Below, piece after piece: positions 20,967 through 30,141 of a stretch of 64,000 nucleotides of DNA (the first letter of the stretch is position 1; every line of letters starts with the position of its first letter). Both the position numbers and the translations under genes were made by a program. Under the pieces are notes generated by a model. It was not told the DNA's origin and made no database searches. It was given only the letters and a program-made list of their open reading frames with translations. Source of the stretch: Streptomyces liangshanensis (GTDB lineage Bacteria > Actinomycetota > Actinomycetes > Streptomycetales > Streptomycetaceae); contig NZ_CP050177.1 of the NCBI RefSeq assembly GCF_011694815.1, positions 6,889,501-6,953,500 of the forward strand, read 5' to 3'.

Positions 20967-21650
20967 TCAGCCCGCCACCGACCGCGCGACGCGGAACCCC
21001 ACGTCGTCGATCCGGAAGGTCGGGTGGCTGCGGCGGCGCACCGAGGCGCGGCAGCTCCAGTGCTCGTCGAACCACCCGCCGCCCCGGAGCACCCGGTACG
21101 AGGCGTAGACCTCGGCGTCGTAGACGTCCCAGCACCACTCCCACACGTTGCCCAGCATGTCGTGCAGCCCCCACGCGTTGGGTTCCCTGCCGCCCACCTC
21201 GTGCACGCGGTCGGCCGAGTTGCCGCGGTGCCACGCGATGTCGTCGAGCGGCCCGTACCGCGCGTCGGTGGTGCCCGCCCGGCACGCGTGCTCCCACTCG
21301 GCCTCGGTCGGCAGCCGGTACCCGTCGGCGGTGGTGTCCCACACGGGCGTCCCCGACTCCTCACCGCCGGGCGGCAGTTCGTACGCCGGCGTCAACCCCT
21401 CCTTCCGCGAACGGGCGTTGCAGTAGCGGACCGCGTCCCACCACGACACCCCCTCGACGGGGAGCAGTTCGCCCCGCGCGGTGCTCGGGGCGTGGCCGGT
21501 GACCTCGGCGTACGACGCCTGCGTGACCGCGCACACCCCGAGCCGGTACGGCGCCACCTCGACCGGCCAACTGCGTTGGGTCCGTCGGTCGGACAGCGTC
21601 ACCCGTCCCGGTGGCACGGCCGTCGTCTCGTGTCGCGCGCTGGTGTCCAT
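20967..21650 (-). CDS. FGE-sulfatase/EgtB-like protein lacking one FGE cysteine
   Basis: 227 aa from ATG 21650. The formylglycine-generating-enzyme fold is clear: VTQASYAEVTG, PVEGVSWWDAVRYCNA, YRLPTEAEWEHACRAG, NAWGLHDMLGNVWEWCWD, and the final RVLRGGGWFDEHWSCRAS...GFRVAR. True FGE needs two active-site cysteines about five residues apart in this last block. Here only the second is present. It is therefore better called an FGE-like protein of unknown activity; no sulfatase gene is adjacent. Confidence 0.85.
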   Translation of the reverse strand: MDTSARHETTAVPPGRVTLSDRRTQRSWPVEVAPYRLGVCAVTQASYAEVTGHAPSTARGELLPVEGVSWWDAVRYCNARSRKEGLTPAYELPPGGEESGTPVWDTTADGYRLPTEAEWEHACRAGTTDARYGPLDDIAWHRGNSADRVHEVGGREPNAWGLHDMLGNVWEWCWDVYDAEVYASYRVLRGGGWFDEHWSCRASVRRRSHPTFRIDDVGFRVARSVAG

Positions 21651-21720
21651 GACGAGACGATCCCAGACCCGCCGGACGGCCGCCGAGGCCACCCCGGCCC
21701 GAACACCCCGCCGCCCGCGG

Positions 21721-22059
21721 TCAGTCGAGGTGGAACACCTCCTCCGCCGGCGCCCACCACTCGCCCTCCGCCGCGTCCTCCACGGGCTGCTGGCAGGGGT
21801 CGGTGCGCGTCCACCACTCCCGGGTGACCGGATCCTCGGCGATCGAGGCCATGTCGGCCTCGTAGTCGTCCCCCGTGTACTCCAGGTAGCTGAAGAGCAC
21901 CCCGGCGCGCAGGAAGATCGAGTAGTTGGTGATGTGCGCACGCCTCAGCGCCGCCAACACCCCCGGCCAGGCCGCCGCGTGCAGGGCGCGGTACTCGGCC
22001 TCCTTCTCCGGGCGCAGGCGGATGACCGAGGCGAATCGGCGCGTGGTGGGCTGGGGCAC
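21721..22059 (-). CDS. rhaM: L-rhamnose mutarotase
   Basis: 112 aa from the GTG with GGGAGGACGGGCC upstream; the 37 residues ahead in the open frame are not conserved and overlap the regulatory region. The family (DUF718) is recognised by FASVIRLRPEKEAEYRALHAAAWPGVL, ITNYSIFLR, LFSYLEY and the WW near the end. It interconverts alpha- and beta-L-rhamnose after uptake. It diverges from the GntR gene, which points to a rhamnose-containing substrate for the whole locus. Confidence 0.92.
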   Translation of the reverse strand: MPQPTTRRFASVIRLRPEKEAEYRALHAAAWPGVLAALRRAHITNYSIFLRAGVLFSYLEYTGDDYEADMASIAEDPVTREWWTRTDPCQQPVEDAAEGEWWAPAEEVFHLD

Positions 22060-22120
22060 GGCCCGTCCTCCCAAGGTGCGGTGGCGGTGGTTCCGGCGGT
22101 GGTTCTCACCGGCCCGATCC

Positions 22121-22137
22121 GATTGATCTGGTTCATC
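22121..22137. promoter_or_regulatory. Putative GntR operator, site 1 (rhaM side)
   Basis: GATTGATCTGGTTCATC, 62 bp before the rhaM GTG. It matches site 2 (22295-22311) at 15 of 17 positions in the same orientation, across a divergent gap of 270 bp. Confidence 0.65.
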
Positions 22138-22294
22138 GGGCTGGATGGACCCTATGTACCGGCGGCCCAACAGGCAACGGTTCTGACACGCATGGGCGTT
22201 TTGGGCGGATTGCTCGATCGAATCAGCCAGCCGTCGAACAGAGTTTGGCGCAAACCTTCCCTTCGCTCCGCGCCGGTGTCATAGTGACCGCGCC

Positions 22295-22311
22295 GATAGA
22301 TCTGATTCATC
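22295..22311. promoter_or_regulatory. Putative GntR operator, site 2 (gntR side)
   Basis: GATAGATCTGATTCATC, ending 18 bp before the gntR start and touching its Shine-Dalgarno region (GAGGAGG), a good place for autorepression. Same core GATCTGRTTCATC as site 1. Confidence 0.65.
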
Positions 22312-22329
22312 TGAACTTGAGGAGGTTGC

Positions 22330-23163
22330 GTGGTGTCAGGCCCAGCCGGTCCCGCGTCCGGTGGTACGGACGACACGTCCGACCGCTATCGCCCGGGGTA
22401 CGAACTCGTCGCCGAGCAGCTGCTGAACTACATCGCCGAGCGGAACCTGCTTCCCGGTGAGCGGCTGCCGACCGAGAAAGGCCTGGCGGAGATCCTCGGG
22501 GCCACCCGCAACGTGACCCGCGAGGCCGTCAAGGTCCTCGCGGCCATCGGCCGGCTGAGCGTCCGCAGGGGGGCCGGCATCTTCGTGGCGTCCTCGCCGG
22601 GCGCGCTGGGCGACGACCGGTTCCTCGCCCACTTCCGGCCGACCAGCATGGAACACGTCCTCATGCTGCTCGACTACCGCCGGCTCATCGAGTCCGAGAC
22701 GGCGCAGCGGGCGGCGACCCTGGCCACCCCGATCGAGGTCCGGGCGATCCGCGAGGCGGCGCACACCTCGCTGGAGGCGGGCAAGGCGGACGACATCGAG
22801 TCGTTCGGCCGGGCGGACGAGCTGTTCCACGACGCCGTCGGCATCGCGGCCCACAACGTCTTCCTGCGTTCCAGCGTGGCCAACATCCGCAGCTTCGCCG
22901 CGCAGTCGGACGTCCTGCTCTTCCACGGCGACGTACCGGGCTCCCTCCAGATCGCGGGAGCGCAGCACCTCGCCATCGCCGAGGCCATCGGCGCGGGCGA
23001 CGCGGAATCCGCGGTCCGCCTCATGGCCGAGCACATCGCCACCACCCAGACCCAGTTCGAACGCAAGATCCGCGACCGGCTCTTCAACCAGCCGGAACAC
23101 CCCACCACCCCGGCGGCCACCTCGCCGCCGGCGGAGGAAAGACCTCAGACTTCGGCCTCGTAG
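22330..23163 (+). CDS. GntR-family (FadR type) transcriptional regulator
   Basis: 277 aa. Winged helix-turn-helix at residues 20-90 (LLNYIAERNLLPGERLPTE, then LGATRNVTREAVKVLAAIG). An FCD ligand domain follows, with the metal-binding Asp/His pattern (DELFHDAVGIAAHN, then GAQHLAIAEAI and MAEHI). Start GTG 22330 or 22333, after GAGGAGG. It most likely controls rhaM and the rightward sugar genes through the two sites in the divergent gap; the inducer may be a sugar acid. Confidence 0.9.
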   Translation: MVSGPAGPASGGTDDTSDRYRPGYELVAEQLLNYIAERNLLPGERLPTEKGLAEILGATRNVTREAVKVLAAIGRLSVRRGAGIFVASSPGALGDDRFLAHFRPTSMEHVLMLLDYRRLIESETAQRAATLATPIEVRAIREAAHTSLEAGKADDIESFGRADELFHDAVGIAAHNVFLRSSVANIRSFAAQSDVLLFHGDVPGSLQIAGAQHLAIAEAIGAGDAESAVRLMAEHIATTQTQFERKIRDRLFNQPEHPTTPAATSPPAEERPQTSAS

Positions 23164-23340
23164 AAAGACGTCGCCCGGACGACGCCCCGCGGAGGACGTC
23201 CCCTGAAGGACATCCCGGGGCGGACATCCGCCGGACGACACGCGCAGGCCGCCGAGAACCCCGCAGGAACGACCCGGAGCACCCCTCCGGCACCCGTACG
23301 CCACCACCCCATTCGTCCCTGGTAGTCGATTGGAATTTCA

Positions 23341-26300
23341 GTGTCGAAATTTCCCGGCACTCTCCGCGGTGTGAAGCGGAGAGTCACCCTCCTCACCGGC
23401 CTGGCGCTGGTCGCCACCCTGGCGACGCCCGCGGGCCTCGCCTCGGCCGGCACGGCGAAGTCCTCGCCGTCCGCCCTCAAGATCTACGTCTCGCCGAACA
23501 AGGGCCGCGACGCCGGGTCCGGCACGGCCTCGCACCCGTACAAGACCCTGACGCACGCCAGGGACCAGGTGCGCGAGCTCAACGACAGGATGAAGCGTGA
23601 CATCGATGTCGTGCTGCTGGACGGTACGTACCAGCTCACCGACACCTTCACCCTGACGAGCGCGGACTCCGGGACCAACGGGCACACCATCACGTACGAG
23701 GCCGCGCCCGGCGCCCACCCCGTGTTCAGCGGCGGCACGTCCGTGACCGGCTGGACGGTCGCCGACGCCGCGAAGAACGTCTACAAGGCGCACGTCGGCG
23801 ACATCGACACCCGCCAGCTGTACGTGAACGGCGAACTGGCCACCCGCGCCCGCGGCGCCAAGGACCCCTCCGGCTTCACCAAGACCGCGACCGGCTACAA
23901 GGTCACGGACACGAGCCTCGCCGGCTGGAAGAACCAGTCCGACATCGAGGTCGCCAGCCGCTGGGGCTGGAAGCTCATGCGCTGCCCGGTCGACTCGATC
24001 GTGGGCACCACGGTGACGATGCAGCAGCCGTGCTGGAACAACGCCAACCTCCAGCAGGGCCAGGAGATCACCAACCCGACCTGGCTGGAGAACGCCCGGG
24101 AGCTGCTGGACGCCCCGGGGGAGTGGTACCTGGACAAGAGCGCCGGTGACCTCTTCTACATACCCAAGGCCGGCCAGGACCTCGCCACCGCGAAGGTGAC
24201 CGTGCCGCGCGTCGAGGGCCTCGTGGACCTGAACGGCACCCTCACCAAGCCGGTCACGGGCGTCACGTTCAAGGGCATCACGTTCTCCTACTCGACGTGG
24301 CTCGCGCCCAGCTCGGACGACGGACTCATCGAGGGCCAGGCGGGCTTCCGCATGGTCGGCAAGGACAACCCGACCTTCGACTCCACCCGGCTGCACTGGC
24401 AGAAGACGCCCGGCGCGGTCAACGTGAGCTACGGCCACGACGTGTCGTTCCAGGACAACACCTTCACGCACCTCGGCGCGGTCGGCCTGAACCTCAACAC
24501 CGGCACGCAGGGCACCACGATCACCGGCAACGTCTTCAAGGAGATCGCCGGGACGGGCATCCAGATCGGTGGCACCGACGTCATCGACCACCACCCGAGC
24601 GACCTCCGGTCGATCGTCAGGAACACCACGGTCAGCAACAACGTGGTCACCAACGTGGCGGACCAGTACACCGGTTCGCTGGGCATCATGGCGAGCTACA
24701 CCGACCACACCGTCATCACGCACAACAAGGTCTACGACCTCCCGTACAGCGGGATCTCCCTCGGCTGGGGCTGGGGCCTCACTGACAAGGGCGGTGACAC
24801 CAACTACCCCGGCAACTCGGGCGTCCCGGTCTACGACACACCGACGCCCGCCAAGAACAACGTCATCAGTGACAACGAGATCAGCGACATCATGAAGCTC
24901 CAGGCCGACGGGGGTGCCATCTACACACTGAGCTCCAACCCCGGCAGCGTCGTCTCGGGCAACTACATCAAGGGCATCCCCGGGCCCGCCTACGGGGCGA
25001 TCTACCACGACGAGGGAAGCCAGTACTTCCACACGACGCAGAACGCGCTCTGCGACGTCACGTACCAGTGGCTGTTCATGAACCACGGCCTGGACATCGA
25101 CGCCGACCGCAACTTCACCACCCAGCCCACCTACTCGACCCAGGCGAACACCATCGGCTCCTCCATAGCCGACAACACCAAGGTCGACAGCTGCGCCCAG
25201 CTGCCCGCCTCGATCATCGAGAACGCCGGGCTCCAGCCCCAGTACCGCCACCTGGACCCCGACCCCGCCACCACGGACCGTACGGCGCCCACCGCGCCCG
25301 GCACCCCGACCGCGAAGGCCGGCTTCCCGACCGTCACGGACCTCAGCTGGGCCGCGTCGCAGGACAAGACCGGAGTCACCGGGTACGCGGTGTACCTGGA
25401 CGGCAAGGTCGTTAGCGCCTCGGCCGAGCCCACCGCCCGCGTCAGCGGCCTCACCGCCGGCAAGAAGTACACCTTCACGGTGACCGCACGTGACGCGGCG
25501 GGCAACGAGTCCAAGGCGAGCAGGCCCGTCGTGGTGACCATGCCGGCCGGCGTCAACATCGCCAAGGACAAGGCCGTCACGGTCTCCTCGTACTCCGACC
25601 CGAACATCCCGAAGCTCGCGGTCGACGGTGATCTCTCCACCCGCTGGGCCCAGGGCATCGGTCTTCCGGACCCCTCCTGGATCCAGGTCGACCTGGGCGC
25701 CCAGTACGACCTGACCGGCGCGATCACGACCTTCGAGAAGGCGAGCGGCTACAAGTACCGCGTGCAGGTCTCCCCGGACGAGGAGCACTGGGTCACCTTG
25801 GAGGACCACACCGCCTCGCCCACCACCGAGGCGACGAACTACTCCTCCGCCGCCAAGCCCACCGCCGGCCGCTACCTGCGGCTCACGGTCACCGGCTCCA
25901 ACTACAGCGGCGGCAGCATCTACGAGATCCAGGCGTACGGCACCGTCCAGCCGCCCAGCACCGACACCCAGGCCCCGGCCGCGCCCGCCGCGCCGAAGCT
26001 CACCCCGCTGGTCCCCGGCACCGCCGACCTCACCTGGACCGCCCCCGCCGACAACGTCGGCGTCGCCACCTACGAGGTGTTCCAGGACGGCAAGCGCATC
26101 GCGATCACCGACCGGACGAGCCTGCGGCTCACCGATCTGACCTCCGGCCAGAAGTACAGCTTCACGGTGGTCGCCGTGGACGGCGCGCTCAACGCCTCGG
26201 CGCCGAGCCCCGCCGCCGACGTGACCCTGCCGGCCTACGTCAACCTGGCCCTGAACAAGCCGGTCACGGTGTCCTCGTACTCCGAGCCCAACACCCCCGG

Positions 26301-26637
26301 GCTCGCCGTCGACGGTGACCTCTCCACCCGCTGGGCCCAGGGCCTCGGCCTCCCGGACCCGTCCTGGATCCAGGTCGACCTGGGCAAAACCGCCTCGGTC
26401 TCGGGCGTGGTCACCACGTTCGAGCTCCAGAACGGCTACAAGTACCGGATCGAGTACTCCACCGACGGCAACGCCTGGTCGACGCTGGAGGACCACACCG
26501 GCACGGCCACCTCGGAGCGGACGAACACCTCCCTCCCCGCGGCACCGGTCTCCGCCCGCTACCTGCGGCTCACGGTCACCGGGTCCAACTGGAACGGCGG
26601 CAGCCTGTACGAGCTCCAGGCGTACGGCGACTTCTGA
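23341..26637 (+). CDS. Secreted parallel beta-helix protein with FN3 and F5/8C domains
   Basis: 1098 aa. A signal peptide (KRRVTLLTGLALVATLATPAGLASA) ends near residue 37. Residues 45-640 are a right-handed parallel beta-helix: opening YVSPNKGRDAGSGTASHPYKTL, then repeated short N-x-V/T-x-N-N turns (VSNNVVTNV, ISDNEISDI). An FN3 domain (645-735), an F5/8C sugar-binding domain (740-870), a second FN3 (873-965) and a second F5/8C (967-1098) follow. The two FN3-F5/8C pairs are near copies, for example DGDLSTRWAQG in both. Family enzymes include polysaccharide lyases, glycosidases and epimerases, and catalytic residues cannot be assigned by eye. Context suggests attack on a rhamnose-containing polymer outside the cell. 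GTG has GGA upstream. A strong hairpin follows. Confidence 0.88.
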   Translation: MSKFPGTLRGVKRRVTLLTGLALVATLATPAGLASAGTAKSSPSALKIYVSPNKGRDAGSGTASHPYKTLTHARDQVRELNDRMKRDIDVVLLDGTYQLTDTFTLTSADSGTNGHTITYEAAPGAHPVFSGGTSVTGWTVADAAKNVYKAHVGDIDTRQLYVNGELATRARGAKDPSGFTKTATGYKVTDTSLAGWKNQSDIEVASRWGWKLMRCPVDSIVGTTVTMQQPCWNNANLQQGQEITNPTWLENARELLDAPGEWYLDKSAGDLFYIPKAGQDLATAKVTVPRVEGLVDLNGTLTKPVTGVTFKGITFSYSTWLAPSSDDGLIEGQAGFRMVGKDNPTFDSTRLHWQKTPGAVNVSYGHDVSFQDNTFTHLGAVGLNLNTGTQGTTITGNVFKEIAGTGIQIGGTDVIDHHPSDLRSIVRNTTVSNNVVTNVADQYTGSLGIMASYTDHTVITHNKVYDLPYSGISLGWGWGLTDKGGDTNYPGNSGVPVYDTPTPAKNNVISDNEISDIMKLQADGGAIYTLSSNPGSVVSGNYIKGIPGPAYGAIYHDEGSQYFHTTQNALCDVTYQWLFMNHGLDIDADRNFTTQPTYSTQANTIGSSIADNTKVDSCAQLPASIIENAGLQPQYRHLDPDPATTDRTAPTAPGTPTAKAGFPTVTDLSWAASQDKTGVTGYAVYLDGKVVSASAEPTARVSGLTAGKKYTFTVTARDAAGNESKASRPVVVTMPAGVNIAKDKAVTVSSYSDPNIPKLAVDGDLSTRWAQGIGLPDPSWIQVDLGAQYDLTGAITTFEKASGYKYRVQVSPDEEHWVTLEDHTASPTTEATNYSSAAKPTAGRYLRLTVTGSNYSGGSIYEIQAYGTVQPPSTDTQAPAAPAAPKLTPLVPGTADLTWTAPADNVGVATYEVFQDGKRIAITDRTSLRLTDLTSGQKYSFTVVAVDGALNASAPSPAADVTLPAYVNLALNKPVTVSSYSEPNTPGLAVDGDLSTRWAQGLGLPDPSWIQVDLGKTASVSGVVTTFELQNGYKYRIEYSTDGNAWSTLEDHTGTATSERTNTSLPAAPVSARYLRLTVTGSNWNGGSLYELQAYGDF

Positions 26638-26641
26638 TCCC

Positions 26642-26676
26642 GAGGGGGAGACGGGCGCCCCGCCCGTCTCCCCCTC
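26642..26676 (+). terminator. Strong 16-bp hairpin after the beta-helix gene
   Basis: GAGGGGGAGACGGGCG (26642-26657) pairs perfectly with CGCCCGTCTCCCCCTC (26661-26676) around a CCC loop. It lies 4 bp after the stop and 21 bp before the next ATG. It could be a terminator with read-through, or an mRNA processing or stability element inside the operon. Confidence 0.75.
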
Positions 26677-26696
26677 CCACCGAAACGAAAGCCAGT

Positions 26697-27794
26697 ATGA
26701 AGATCACGCATGTGGAAGCCCATCCGATCCGGGTCCCGGCCGCGGACCCGCCGTTCAGCTGGCGGCAGGGGCTGGCCGGCAGCCCCGCCGTCGGTGACGG
26801 CGCGGTCCTGCGGATCGGCACCGACGAGGGCGCCGAGGGAGTGGCGGTGTTCGCGAGACCCGGCGCGGCCGTCCTTCTCGCCGACCTCGTCGACCGGGTG
26901 TTCCGGGACGAACTCCTCGGCCAGGACCCGTTCCGGCGGGAGTGGCTCTGGCACCGCGTCTGGGAACTGGACCGCATCCACGAGCTGCCCCTCCCCGCGT
27001 TCGGCCTGATCGACATCGCCCTGTGGGACCTCGCGGGACGCGTGAGCGACCAGCCCGTCTGGCAGCTCCTCGGCGGATTCCGCGACGCGATACCCGCGTA
27101 CGCCTCCACCACCACCTTCGCGACCACCGAGGAGTTCCTCGACGTCGCGGACCAGTGCCTGGAGCTGGGCTACCAGGGCATCAAGCTGCACGCCTGGGGC
27201 GACGCCCGCAAGGACGCCGCGCTCTGCCTGGCACTGCGCGAACACGTCGGGAGCGACGTCCCGCTGATGTACGACGGGTCGGCCGGCTTCGACCTGCCCG
27301 ACGCCATCCACCTGGGCCGCGCCCTCTCCGAGGCCGACTACCTCTGGTACGAGGAGCCGATGCGCGAGTTCAGCGTCGGCGCCTACCGGCGGCTCGGGCA
27401 GGCGGTCTCCGTCCCGCTCCTCGTCGCCGAGACCTCGGACGGCGCGCACATGAACTCCGCCGACTTCATCGCCTCGGGGGCGGCGACCTTCGGCGTACGC
27501 ACGGGGACCACCCTGCGCGGGGGCATCACCGGAGCGATGCGTACGGCCCATCTCGCCGACGCGCACCTGCTCCGCGCCGAGGTGCACGGCTCGGACATCC
27601 CGAACCACCACCTCTGCATGGCGATCTCCAACACCACCTACTACGAGTCGCTGGTCACCAAGGCGACGGTGACCCGCGAACGCCACGTGGACGCGCACGG
27701 CCTCGTCCACGCACCCACCGGCCCGGGGATCGCCTTGCCGCTCGACTTCGAGTACGGCAGCGAGCTCCACCCCTTCGTCGAGAACCACTCGTGA
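26697..27794 (+). CDS. Enolase-superfamily (mandelate racemase/MLE) dehydratase
   Basis: 365 aa. N-terminal capping domain, then a barrel with the superfamily residues: GIKLHAWG (catalytic Lys and His at the second-strand K-x-H), metal ligands in MYDGSAG, WYEEPM and VAETSDG, and a late His in EVHGSDIPNHH. Such enzymes abstract the alpha proton of a sugar acid and usually dehydrate it. It is not the standard L-rhamnonate dehydratase by motif, so the substrate is open. The context (rhamnose mutarotase, sugar importer) points to a deoxy-sugar or uronic acid. Confidence 0.9.
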   Translation: MKITHVEAHPIRVPAADPPFSWRQGLAGSPAVGDGAVLRIGTDEGAEGVAVFARPGAAVLLADLVDRVFRDELLGQDPFRREWLWHRVWELDRIHELPLPAFGLIDIALWDLAGRVSDQPVWQLLGGFRDAIPAYASTTTFATTEEFLDVADQCLELGYQGIKLHAWGDARKDAALCLALREHVGSDVPLMYDGSAGFDLPDAIHLGRALSEADYLWYEEPMREFSVGAYRRLGQAVSVPLLVAETSDGAHMNSADFIASGAATFGVRTGTTLRGGITGAMRTAHLADAHLLRAEVHGSDIPNHHLCMAISNTTYYESLVTKATVTRERHVDAHGLVHAPTGPGIALPLDFEYGSELHPFVENHS

Positions 27795-27832
27795 TCCACG
27801 TGACACACGTAAGAAAGCAGAAAGGCAGGACA

Positions 27833-29218
27833 ATGACGTCTTCAAGAGGTTCGGGAGCCGGCATCCGCCGGAACGTTGCCCGGAAGGCGGTCGCGGCCCT
27901 CGCCCTGTCGGCCGTCACCCTGCTGGCCGGCTGCGGAGCCGACGCCACGCAGTCCTCCCCGTCGGCCGGCGCCAAGGCCTTCAAGCCGGTCAAGCAGGAC
28001 AACGCGTCCAAGATCACCGTCTGGACCGACTCGACCCGGCTGCCGCAGGTGCAGGAGTACCAGAAGCAGCACCCCGACGCGAAGCTGAACGTCGTCACGT
28101 ACGACGGCGGCGCCGACGGGTCGACGTACCTCCAGACGAAGGTGCAGCTCTTCGACCGGACCGGCAAGGGCTGGCCCGACGTCGTGTTCGGCTCGCCCAC
28201 CGACGTGACGTGGGCCTCGGAGCCCACCAAGCCCGGCGCCGTCGCCTTCGCCGCGCCGCTGGACCAGAACCTGGTGCCGCAGAAGACCCTCGACAACTTC
28301 GCCAAGGGCTCCCTCGCGCCGTGCCAGGTCGACGGCCACACCTACTGCATGCGCAACGACATCGCGCAGGTCGTCCTCTGGTACAACAAGAAGCTGATGG
28401 ACCAGTTCGGCTACCAGGTCCCCACCACGTGGGACCAGTACCAGGCCCTCGGCCAGAAGCTCGCCAAGGAGCACCCCGGCTACCTGGTCGGTTCGGTGGG
28501 CGACACCAACTCCCAGGAGTCGTACTTCTGGTCCAGCCAGTGCCCCGCCTTCAACCTCACGGCGCCCGACACCCTGCGGGTGGCCCTCGGGGACGAGAAG
28601 TGCACCCGGATGTCCAAGCTGCTGGACACCCTCATCGCCAACAAGACCGTGAGCACCCAGGGCTTCTTCAGCCAGGGCTTCGCCAAGGACAGCGGCAGCA
28701 AGGTCCTGATGGCGTACGGCCCGTCCTGGTACGGCCAGTACCTGTTCAACGCCGCGTTCAAGACCCCGGCCGGACAGATATCCGCCGCGGCCCCGCTCAC
28801 CTGGCCCGGTGAGACGACCGCCTCGACCGGCAACGTCGGCGGCGGCCTCTGGATGGTCTCCGCCCACAGCGCCAACCTCAAGGCGTCCACCGACCTGGTC
28901 AGCTGGCTGACCACGTCCGACGCGAACCAGGCCAAGGCGCCGACCTACCCGGCGTACGCGCCCGCGGCCGACGCCTGGCTCGCCAACCCCGACAACAAGA
29001 AGTACTTCGCCGGCGACATCAGCGACGTCTTCCGCACGGCCGCGGGCCAGGTGTGGACGGGGTGGTCCAACACCAAGTTCAGTGACGCGACCGCCTGGTC
29101 GAGCGTGGTCCTGCCCGCGCTGACCTCCGGCAAGACCCTGACGGCCACCCTGCCCGCCTGGCAGACGGCCATCGCCAACGAGGCCAAGGCCGTCGGATAC
29201 AAGGTGACCACGAAATGA
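27833..29218 (+). CDS. Sugar ABC transporter substrate-binding lipoprotein
   Basis: 461 aa from ATG 27833, which has AAAGGCAGG upstream; the longer open frame to the left is antisense-like noise in the dehydratase gene. Lipobox LLAGC follows a hydrophobic stretch (AVAALALSAVT), so the mature protein starts at Cys and is lipid-anchored outside the membrane. The rest is a family 1 sugar-binding fold (KITVWTDSTR, then MRNDIAQVVLWYNKKLMDQFG). Its stop overlaps the first permease gene (ATGA), forming a three-gene importer. Confidence 0.93.
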   Translation: MTSSRGSGAGIRRNVARKAVAALALSAVTLLAGCGADATQSSPSAGAKAFKPVKQDNASKITVWTDSTRLPQVQEYQKQHPDAKLNVVTYDGGADGSTYLQTKVQLFDRTGKGWPDVVFGSPTDVTWASEPTKPGAVAFAAPLDQNLVPQKTLDNFAKGSLAPCQVDGHTYCMRNDIAQVVLWYNKKLMDQFGYQVPTTWDQYQALGQKLAKEHPGYLVGSVGDTNSQESYFWSSQCPAFNLTAPDTLRVALGDEKCTRMSKLLDTLIANKTVSTQGFFSQGFAKDSGSKVLMAYGPSWYGQYLFNAAFKTPAGQISAAAPLTWPGETTASTGNVGGGLWMVSAHSANLKASTDLVSWLTTSDANQAKAPTYPAYAPAADAWLANPDNKKYFAGDISDVFRTAAGQVWTGWSNTKFSDATAWSSVVLPALTSGKTLTATLPAWQTAIANEAKAVGYKVTTK

Positions 29219-30141
29219 CCGTGCTGGACACTCAGCACGTCACGAGCGCGCCCCGCCGCCGCGATTCGTCGCGGCGGCGGGGCGGGCGGGCCGGCTACCT
29301 CTTCGTGGCCGGCTACGCGATCCTGCTGCTCGCCTTCGGGGTCTTCCCCACCGTCTACTCGCTGTACCTGTCCCTGACGAACGACAGGGGTCAGTTCACC
29401 GGCATCAACCAGTTCACCAAGGTGATGGGGGACTACCGGTTCGTCCCCGCCTTCACCAACATCCTGTTCTACCTGGTGATGTGGCTCGTCGTCCTCGTCG
29501 TCCTGACGGTCCTGGTGGCCGTCGTCCTGCGCGGACGGATGAAGCCCGGCCTCTCCGCCGTCTTCCGCTTCCTCTACTACATCCCGGGAGCGCTGGCCGG
29601 TGTCGCCAGTGTGCTCGTGTGGCTGTTCATGCTCGACCCGGCGGTCAGCCCCGTCTCCTGGGTGCTGGACGCCATGGGCAAGGACACCTTCGCCGCCGTC
29701 CTGAGCCCCGGCGACCTTCCGGTGATCTTCGTCCTGATCGCCTTCTGGACCGGCGCGGGCGGCTGGATCGTCGTGATGTACGGGGCGTTGAACAACATCC
29801 CCGACGAGGTCATCGAAGCCGCCAGGATGGACGGGGCCGGGCCGTGGAAGACGGCCTGGCACATCCAGATCCCCATGATCAGGCAGTGGATCGCCTACAT
29901 GACGATCCTGGCCTTCGCGGCCGGCACCCAGCTCTTCGTCGAGCCGCAACTGCTCCAGACGGCCAGCCTCGGCCGGGTCAGCCCCACCTGGTCGCCCAAC
30001 CAGCTGGCGTACGTCTTCGCCTTCCAGCAGGGCGACTTCAACGGCGCCGCGGCGATCTCCGTCTTCCTGCTGGTCCTGGGTGTCATCGTCGCCGGGCTGC
30101 TCGTCTGGCGCTCGGACATGTTCAAGTTGGATGAGAAATGA
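29215..30141 (+). CDS. Sugar ABC transporter permease (MalF type)
   Basis: 308 aa, six hydrophobic segments, starting with GYLFVAGYAILLLAFGVFPT. The cytoplasmic EAA loop reads EVIEAARMDGAGPWKTAWHI, the contact for the ATPase. It overlaps its neighbours by ATGA at both ends. It forms the membrane pore with the next gene product. Confidence 0.93.
   Translation: MTVLDTQHVTSAPRRRDSSRRRGGRAGYLFVAGYAILLLAFGVFPTVYSLYLSLTNDRGQFTGINQFTKVMGDYRFVPAFTNILFYLVMWLVVLVVLTVLVAVVLRGRMKPGLSAVFRFLYYIPGALAGVASVLVWLFMLDPAVSPVSWVLDAMGKDTFAAVLSPGDLPVIFVLIAFWTGAGGWIVVMYGALNNIPDEVIEAARMDGAGPWKTAWHIQIPMIRQWIAYMTILAFAAGTQLFVEPQLLQTASLGRVSPTWSPNQLAYVFAFQQGDFNGAAAISVFLLVLGVIVAGLLVWRSDMFKLDEK

Noticed and set aside
23338..26496. 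1052-codon antisense frame over the beta-helix gene
   Set aside because: Same GC effect; no motif, and the sense strand has a signal peptide and recognisable domains.
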